Assembly: GCA_022793895.1 (NCBI GenBank)
Contig: JAAWDS010000016.1
Span: 1-64,000, forward strand
DNA: 64,000 nucleotides
Source of the DNA: Provencibacterium sp.
GTDB taxonomy: Bacteria > Bacillota > Clostridia > Oscillospirales > Ruminococcaceae
Reading direction: 5' to 3'
Below the pieces are notes generated by a model. It did no database searches and was not told where the DNA came from. It saw nothing but the letters and a program-made list of their open reading frames with translations. Shown here in pieces: positions 58,852 to 64,000 of the stretch. A program made the translations under genes and the position numbers. Every line of letters begins with the position of its first letter. The stretch's first letter is position 1.

Positions 58852-59895
58852 ATGGATACCATGTTGCAGCAGGTGATGACCGAGCCGGGGAAGATTGAAT
58901 TTCGGGAGATTGCGGTCCCTGCGCCGCAGGTGGGCGAGGTGTTGGTGAAGGTGATGAAAATTGGCGTGTGCGGATCGGATATCCACGTCTACCACGGTAA
59001 GCACCCGTTTACCCAGTATCCGGTAACGCAGGGGCATGAGGTGTCCGGCAAGGTTGCGGCGCTGGGCGAAGGCGTGACCGGCTTTAGCGTAGGGCAGAAG
59101 GTGACCATTGAACCGCAGGTATATTGCGGCCGGTGCTACCCCTGCACGCACGGCAAATACAATTTGTGCGAGGAGCTGAAGGTGATGGGCTTTCAGACGG
59201 TGGGGACGGCCAGCGAATACGTTGCGGTGGACGCTTCGAAGGTGACAGCGCTGCCGGAAACGATGAGCTTTGACGAGGGCGCGATGATCGAACCGCTGGC
59301 GGTGACGGTACACGCGGTGAAGCGCGCAGGCGATGTGCGCGGGCAGAAAATCGCGGTGCTGGGCGCGGGGCCCATCGGCATTCTGCTGGCGCAGAGCGCA
59401 AAGGCGCTGGGGGCTGCGCAGGTGCTCGTTACCGACATCAGCACACCGCGCCTGGAGCTCGCCAAGCTCTGCGGCGCAGATTTTGCCGTCAACACCAAGG
59501 AGCGGGATTTTGGAGAGGCTTTGACCGCCTGCTTCGGGCCGGATAAGGCCGATGTGATCTATGACTGCGCGGGCAACGATATCACGATGGGGCAGGCCAT
59601 AAAGCATGCGCGCAAGGGCAGCACGATCATTCTGGTCGCGGTCTATGCGGGTATGGCAACGGTGGATCTGGCGGTGCTGAACGATCATGAGCTGGATTTG
59701 AACACCAGCATGATGTACCGCCATGAGGACTATCTGGAGGCCATCCGTCTGGTGGAGGAGGGGAAGATCCGGCTGCGCCCGCTGATGAGCCGCCATTTCG
59801 CCTTCCGGGATTATCTCGCGGCCTATGCGTACATCGACGCCAACCGCGAGACGACGATGAAGGTCCTCATCGATGTGGATGGGAGCGAGGCATAA
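58852..59895 (+). CDS. Zinc-dependent polyol/alcohol dehydrogenase (MDR family)
   Basis: 347 residues from the ATG eight bases after AAAGGA. Medium-chain dehydrogenase: catalytic zinc residues in KIGVCGSDIHVYHG and QGHEVSGKVAALG, structural zinc cysteines in YCGRCYPCTHGKYNLC, and the NAD Rossmann loop VLGAGPIGILLAQ. This pattern is that of sorbitol/L-iditol or xylitol dehydrogenases. It is followed 63 bases later by a fructokinase, so oxidation of sorbitol or mannitol to fructose is a good guess. Threonine dehydrogenase-like activity is the alternative. Confidence 0.88.
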   Translation: MDTMLQQVMTEPGKIEFREIAVPAPQVGEVLVKVMKIGVCGSDIHVYHGKHPFTQYPVTQGHEVSGKVAALGEGVTGFSVGQKVTIEPQVYCGRCYPCTHGKYNLCEELKVMGFQTVGTASEYVAVDASKVTALPETMSFDEGAMIEPLAVTVHAVKRAGDVRGQKIAVLGAGPIGILLAQSAKALGAAQVLVTDISTPRLELAKLCGADFAVNTKERDFGEALTACFGPDKADVIYDCAGNDITMGQAIKHARKGSTIILVAVYAGMATVDLAVLNDHELDLNTSMMYRHEDYLEAIRLVEEGKIRLRPLMSRHFAFRDYLAAYAYIDANRETTMKVLIDVDGSEA

Positions 59896-59958
59896 GCGCC
59901 CGTTCGGCCCCAAGAGAGAAAAAGTGGAATACAGCCCGACGCCATAGGAGGAACCGAT

Positions 59959-60912
59959 ATGTTTGACGTTGTAGCTTTGGGCGAAAGCCTGATTGATTTT
60001 ACCCCAAACGGAACGAACGAGCAGGGAATGCAGCTTTTCGCCTGCAATCCCGGCGGAGCGCCCGCGAACGTTTTGGCGATGAACGCAAAATTGGGAGGAA
60101 GGACGGCGTTCATCGGCATGGTGGGCGACGACGCCTTCGGCGCTTTTTTACAAAAGACGATGGAAGAGGCGGGCATCGATGTGCAGGGGCTGCGTAAGAC
60201 GCGGGATTACCCCACAACGCTGGCCTTCGTGCAGCTAACGCCTGAGGGGGACAGGAGCTTCAGCTTTTACCGCAAGCCGGGTGCGGACGTAATGCTCACG
60301 GCGGCGGAGGTGGATCCGGCGCTGCTGCAAAACTGCCGGGTTTTCCATTTCGGCTCGGTGTCTCTGACGGATGAGCCCTCCCGCACGGCCACGCTGGAGG
60401 CGGCGCGCGCCGCCAAAAGGGCGGGCGCGCTGATTAGCTACGATCCCAACTACCGTCCGCTTTTGTGGGACAGCCCTGCCCACGCGAAGGAGGAGCTGTC
60501 GGCGGCGCTGCCGCTGGCGGATCTCATCAAGGTATCGGAGGAAGAGATGGTCCTGCTGACGGGCGAAACGCAGCTGGAGGCGGGCGCGGCGGCGCTGTCG
60601 GCGCACGGCGCGGCGCTGGTTTTGGTGACGCTGGGGCCGAAGGGGGCCTATTACCGCGCCCAAACCGGCAGCGGGCTTTTGCCTGCCTTTGACGTGGACA
60701 CCGTTGACACCACCGGCGCGGGCGACGCTTTTTTGGGGGCGCTGCTCTTCTGCCTTTCCGGCAAAACGCGGGCGGAAATCGAAGCGGTTTCCCAGGCGGA
60801 TTGGCAGCGCATCGTTGCCTTCGCCAATGCGGCGGGCAGCCTGACAACGGCGGCGAAGGGCGCGATTCCCGCGATGCCCACGCACGAGCAGATCGACGCC
60901 TGCTTGCTGTAA
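59959..60912 (+). CDS. scrK: PfkB-family sugar kinase, fructokinase-like
   Basis: 317 residues. PfkB kinases phosphorylate sugars with ATP. Visible: N-terminal DVVALGESLIDFTP, substrate region NPGGAPANVLAMNAKLGG, SYDPNYRPLLW and the catalytic-base motif DTTGAGDAFLGALL near residue 255. The pattern matches fructokinases such as ScrK better than ribokinases. It would turn fructose from the upstream dehydrogenase into fructose-6-phosphate. AGGAGG precedes the ATG. Last gene before a large terminator. Confidence 0.85.
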   Translation: MFDVVALGESLIDFTPNGTNEQGMQLFACNPGGAPANVLAMNAKLGGRTAFIGMVGDDAFGAFLQKTMEEAGIDVQGLRKTRDYPTTLAFVQLTPEGDRSFSFYRKPGADVMLTAAEVDPALLQNCRVFHFGSVSLTDEPSRTATLEAARAAKRAGALISYDPNYRPLLWDSPAHAKEELSAALPLADLIKVSEEEMVLLTGETQLEAGAAALSAHGAALVLVTLGPKGAYYRAQTGSGLLPAFDVDTVDTTGAGDAFLGALLFCLSGKTRAEIEAVSQADWQRIVAFANAAGSLTTAAKGAIPAMPTHEQIDACLL

Positions 60913-60956
60913 AAACCGGCGCTTCTGTCCGGAAGCATCCGGCAAGAAAGGATAAA

Positions 60957-61038
60957 ATCCCCCGCCCGGCAAAACTGGAGTGCCCCAACTTGTGCTGTCC
61001 GCACAAGTTGGGGCACTCCAAACAGCCGGACGGGGGAT
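60957..61038. terminator. Bidirectional terminator with a nested 20-bp hairpin
   Basis: Outer arms ATCCCCCGCCCGGC (60957-60970) and GCCGGACGGGGGAT (61025-61038) pair with one mismatch and are flanked by A and T runs. Inside, TGGAGTGCCCCAACTTGTGC pairs perfectly with its complement over 20 bp around TGTCC. It divides convergent fructokinase and sulfatase units. Confidence 0.9.
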
Positions 61039-61056
61039 TTTTATGGAGAGAAGCGG

Positions 61057-62550
61057 TCAATATTCGTTGATGCGGTTCATAGACAGATCCATATTTTTCA
61101 GAATGGCGCTGTCAAAATTCTTCTGTATGAGCTGTGCCCGGAGGGCGGCGTAAGCAGGGTCGTCCCACAGGTTGCAAAATTCTTCCGGATCGGTCTGGTG
61201 ATCATACAGCTCGCCGAAATCTTTCCCATGATAGTTGACAATCTTATACCGTCCGTCGTAGTACATCGTGGCATAGATATCCTCATGCGAGCCCTTGAGA
61301 CAGTGGTAGAACTCCGAATATACGGCGTCCTTATGAAAATGGGGATCGGCCTGGCCGGTCAGGATGGGCGCGAAACTTTTCCCCTGCATAAACGGGGGAA
61401 CCTCCAGCCCTGCCAGCTCCAGCAGGGTGGGGGCGATGTCTGCCAGCTCTACCAGGGCGTTGCTGCGCAGGCCCTGTAGGATACGCGAGGGGCAGGAGAG
61501 GATCAGCGGCACATGCACCAGCGCCTCATAAAAATAAGCGCCCTTCCAGTATAGGCCGTGATCGCCGTTCAGCTCGCCGTGGTCGCTCATGAAGATAACC
61601 AAGGTGTTCTCCCGCTCTCCTGTGTCCTCCAGATACTGCATCAGGCGGCCGAACTGATCGTCTATCAGCTCGATTTCCGCATAGTAATCCCGGAAGCGCT
61701 CGCGCTTGTCCTCGTCGCTCAGGGTGGGGAAGGGCTCGGCCTGTCCGTCCTGGCCGCCCTGATAGAAATCCTTCTGCTGGTGGGGCGGCTTGTTGTCCAG
61801 CTCGCCCTCCCGCCACAGCGGCAGCGGCATATCCTCAATGCGCAGCCGGTCCTTGTATGCCTGCGGGGGGTCCAACGGCGGATGCGGGTCATAAGGGTTC
61901 AGGCTGATGAGCCAGGGGCGTCCGTTCCCGCGGTTTTGTTCGATGAACTCAATGGCCTTTTCCACACACCAGGCGGTTTGGTGATAGGGCGCGGGCACCC
62001 CCACCGTCTTGCCGGTGAAATTGGGATTGGGCGTGGGCGGCCAGGTGGCCATGCTGGTATACTTGCCGCCATAGATGTCCGACCATTTCAGCCCTTTTTC
62101 CTTCAGCCAGTTCTGATAGTCGTTTTCACCGCCGGGCCAATCGTCGTTGGGGTGCTCGCTCCACTGCATGTAGGTGTAGCCGTCGTCGGTGCGTTTTTCC
62201 ATGCGGCCCTGCGCTGAGGTGAGGTGCAGCTTCCCCGACAGCCCGCAGGTGTAGCCGGCTTCCGCCAACAGCTTGGTCACGAGCGTTTCATCCTTGGAAT
62301 AGTTGTCGTTGCCGTTGAAAAACGCCTTGGTCGTGCGGGGATAGCGCCCTGTCAGAAAGCAGGAACGGCTGGGCGTGCAGATGGGCGCTTGGGTATAGGC
62401 GCGCGTGAAAGCGACGCCCTCGGCTACCAGCCGGTCGATGTTGGGCGTGCGCAGATAGGGATTTCCCAGGCTATGGATGGTATCCCAGCGCTGCTGATCG
62501 GTGCAGAACCAAACGATGTTTAACGGCTTGCCCAGGTTTTTCTGCTCCAT
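61057..62550 (-). CDS. Sulfatase (formylglycine-type), cytoplasmic
   Basis: 497 residues from an ATG that nearly touches the previous stop codon. The sulfatase signature is complete: Cys58 in ICTPSRSCFLTGRYP (C-x-P-S-R), to be oxidised to formylglycine. Metal ligands are seen in NIVWFCTDQQRWD and MSDHGELNGDHG. The Cys type requires a radical SAM maturase under anaerobic conditions; none is in the window. There is no signal peptide, so a sulfated sugar would be desulfated after import by the adjoining ABC system. Mucin or glycosaminoglycan sugars are possible substrates. Confidence 0.92.
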   Translation of the reverse strand: MEQKNLGKPLNIVWFCTDQQRWDTIHSLGNPYLRTPNIDRLVAEGVAFTRAYTQAPICTPSRSCFLTGRYPRTTKAFFNGNDNYSKDETLVTKLLAEAGYTCGLSGKLHLTSAQGRMEKRTDDGYTYMQWSEHPNDDWPGGENDYQNWLKEKGLKWSDIYGGKYTSMATWPPTPNPNFTGKTVGVPAPYHQTAWCVEKAIEFIEQNRGNGRPWLISLNPYDPHPPLDPPQAYKDRLRIEDMPLPLWREGELDNKPPHQQKDFYQGGQDGQAEPFPTLSDEDKRERFRDYYAEIELIDDQFGRLMQYLEDTGERENTLVIFMSDHGELNGDHGLYWKGAYFYEALVHVPLILSCPSRILQGLRSNALVELADIAPTLLELAGLEVPPFMQGKSFAPILTGQADPHFHKDAVYSEFYHCLKGSHEDIYATMYYDGRYKIVNYHGKDFGELYDHQTDPEEFCNLWDDPAYAALRAQLIQKNFDSAILKNMDLSMNRINEY

Positions 62551-62551
62551 G

Positions 62552-63472
62552 TCAGTTCTCCCGGCCGCGCGCCTGCGCCTGCTCGAAGATGGCGCGCAGC
62601 GTCTTGCCGGCCTCAAAGACCAGGCGCACGCCGGCATCCCGGAACGGCCCTTTGGGCAGGAACTTGGCCACCTTGCCGGTTTCGAGGTTCAGGGCGCCGC
62701 TGTATCCGATTTCGGCGAGTGCCTCCATCGTCGCCTGCCAATCGATTTCGCCCATGAAGGGGGCTAAGTGTTCGTCGCGGATGCCGCGGTGGTTGTCGTT
62801 GAGGTGCAGCACGCGCAGGCGGCTGCCGACCGCCCGGAGCGCGCGGGCCTGATCAAAGTGGTTCTGGTTGGCGTGGCCGGTGTCCCAACAGATGCCGACC
62901 ATCGGGTCGCGGTAGCTGTCCACCAGCTCGATCAGCTGATCGTAGTGCTGGCAGTAGCGGGTGGACATGGTGCGGTCCATCGGGGGATTGAGGTTTTCCA
63001 TCGCGGTCCCTACGCCCTGCTTTATCCCCAGCTCTACGAATTTGTCGTAGTAGGCGTGGTTCGCTTCGAGGCACGCCTTGGATTCGTGGTTATATTCGGG
63101 GTAGGTGCGCGGATGCACGACGCCCCAGCGGATCCCCAGCATCCCCGCGGCGATGTAGGCGCGCCGCATGCACTCGTCGAAGTATTCCGGGAAACCCTCC
63201 CGGCGGAAACGCGGCAGATGGGTGGGATAAAACGGCAGATGGCATTGGAACAGATTCATTCCCAGCTTCGCGGCCGTTTCTCCCAGCTTATCCACCTTCT
63301 GCTGCCAGTCGTCCCCGCGCAGGATATAGCTCTCGTGCTCCAGCGAGGCCAGCCCGACATCCGCCGCGCGGAAGCCGATGTCGTATAACTTTTGAAGCGC
63401 GGCGTTTTCATCCATGCTTTCCGGCGCGCTCTTTCCTTCTACATAGATCCCGGTTACGGTTGAAATGTCCAT
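62552..63472 (-). CDS. Sugar phosphate isomerase/epimerase-like TIM barrel
   Basis: 306 residues from the ATG after GGAGAGGGG. Features of the xylose-isomerase-like family: LYDIGFRAADVGLASLEHESYIL in parts, GIRWGVVHPRTYPEYNHES in parts, GTAMENLNPP, GICWDTGHANQN and VLHLNDNHRGIRDEH, with the metal ligands Glu, Asp and His. It is followed immediately by the sulfatase gene. The role is probably conversion of the sugar released by the sulfatase; the substrate is not known. The open frame upstream of this ATG belongs to another gene's shadow. Confidence 0.87.
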   Translation of the reverse strand: MDISTVTGIYVEGKSAPESMDENAALQKLYDIGFRAADVGLASLEHESYILRGDDWQQKVDKLGETAAKLGMNLFQCHLPFYPTHLPRFRREGFPEYFDECMRRAYIAAGMLGIRWGVVHPRTYPEYNHESKACLEANHAYYDKFVELGIKQGVGTAMENLNPPMDRTMSTRYCQHYDQLIELVDSYRDPMVGICWDTGHANQNHFDQARALRAVGSRLRVLHLNDNHRGIRDEHLAPFMGEIDWQATMEALAEIGYSGALNLETGKVAKFLPKGPFRDAGVRLVFEAGKTLRAIFEQAQARGREN

Positions 63473-63528
63473 CTGAGAAACCCCTCTCCTGTCAACTTGA
63501 ATTTTTCCTATAAGGCCGGTGCGCCGCC

Positions 63529-64000
63529 CTATTTCATAGCCGCCTTGGAATATCCGGTCATCATGTGCTTTTGATTGGCGAAGAAGAGAATGATGACCGG
63601 GAGAATCGAGAGCAGCAGGCCGGCAAAGATCACGTTGTAGTGCATATACATCGAGGTATCGCTCCAGGATTCCTTCAGCCGCACCAGGCCCACCGTCAGC
63701 AGGCGCGAGCGATCGCTCTGGCAGAGGATCTTGGGCCAGAAATAGCTGTTCCAGCCGTTGATAAACGAGACCAGCGTCACCGTCACCACCGAGGAACGGC
63801 ACATGGGCAGGAGGATATGCCACAGCGTCCCCAGAATGCCCAGCCCGTCCACGCGGCCTGCATCCAGATAGCTCTGATCGACCGAACGGAAATTCTGCCG
63901 CATCATAAAGATGAAGTAGGCCGACACGGTGCCCGGCAGGATGAGCCCGGCATAGGTATCCACCCAGCCCAGATCCGCAATGATGCAATAGAGCGGCAGG
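63529..64000 (-). CDS. Sugar ABC transporter permease, C-terminal part
   Basis: Partial; the 5' part is beyond the window edge. About 157 C-terminal residues are visible. They contain the EAA-type loop (DAGRVDGLGILGTLWHILLPM), INGWNSYFWPKIL and a last hydrophobic helix ending in QKHMMTGYSKAAMK, typical of MalG/UgpE-type CUT1 permeases. It lies 56 bases before the isomerase-like gene, giving a permease-isomerase-sulfatase order. Confidence 0.9.
   Translation of the reverse strand, partial: LPLYCIIADLGWVDTYAGLILPGTVSAYFIFMMRQNFRSVDQSYLDAGRVDGLGILGTLWHILLPMCRSSVVTVTLVSFINGWNSYFWPKILCQSDRSRLLTVGLVRLKESWSDTSMYMHYNVIFAGLLLSILPVIILFFANQKHMMTGYSKAAMK

Noticed and set aside
62552..63988. Fused protein of permease region plus isomerase (478 residues)
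   Set aside because: The extra N-terminal sequence is the wrong frame of the ABC permease gene. A proper ribosome site and ATG exist at 63472.

Overview
The window looks like a chromosomal segment of a GC-rich, spore-forming Clostridia-type Firmicute, most likely Oscillospirales or a close relative. This is inferred from the spoVS and spoIIID sporulation genes, a Met T-box leader, an ispH–rpsA fusion typical of Clostridia, a B12-dependent ribonucleotide reductase, frequent strong AGGAGG ribosome sites with TTG/GTG starts, and a set of carbohydrate-uptake loci of gut type. No transposase, phage gene, CRISPR array or plasmid function was seen.

Layout. 1–5 kb: two tandem copies of a structured repeat lie downstream of a rhamnose-type operon (lactaldehyde reductase, then alpha-L-rhamnosidase), followed by a nitroreductase. 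5–10.3 kb: mntP with an attenuator-like leader; a methionine importer operon (metN-metI-metQ) behind a Met-specifier T-box; an unknown membrane-anchored extracytoplasmic protein. 10.6 kb: tRNA-Gly(CCC). 10.8–18.8 kb: a LacI-controlled sugar locus (AGE-family epimerase, an unassigned TIM-barrel hydrolase-like protein, and a solute-binding protein with two permeases), with the operator placed inside the promoter spacer. 19–21.8 kb: a low-molecular-weight tyrosine phosphatase whose control region and first codons are duplicated on the far side of an AT-rich AraC/GyrI-type regulator, then an SLH-domain protein. 22–29 kb: a membrane-bound AraC-type sensor divergent from a second sugar ABC system with a PHP phosphatase. 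29–37.4 kb: mostly housekeeping genes on the minus strand (TauE/SafE, spoVS, ymdB, an RluA-type pseudouridine synthase, U32 peptidase, nadE, mltG). 37.7–43.6 kb: RpiR regulator, HI0933-type flavoprotein, cmk, plsC and the ispH–rpsA fusion. 43.7–49.1 kb: sugar isomerase-like protein, class II RNR, spoIIID, birA and bioY. 49–57 kb: a type II topoisomerase pair, nucleoside hydrolase and HelD-like helicase. 57–64 kb: ROK regulator divergent from a polyol dehydrogenase plus fructokinase pair, then part of a sulfatase/isomerase/ABC-permease operon that runs off the window.

What stands out. (1) An interspersed structured repeat lies in the same orientation directly at the 3' ends of two unrelated genes (the rhamnosidase and cmk), with decayed pieces near 40.7 and 53.8 kb. 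(2) The ispH–rpsA fusion keeps an AAGGAGG site and ATG exactly where a normal-length S1 protein would begin, and a TGTACA-N17-TGA-TACAAT promoter-like sequence in an unusually AT-rich patch just upstream. This suggests that S1 is also made alone. (3) A phosphatase gene remnant flanks a probably acquired regulator. (4) Several clear regulatory layouts can be read directly: a T-box with an AUG specifier, a LacI operator within a promoter, a BirA-like operator over a -35 box and a ROK-type palindrome.

All calls are from reading the sequence and recalled family knowledge; no searches were run.
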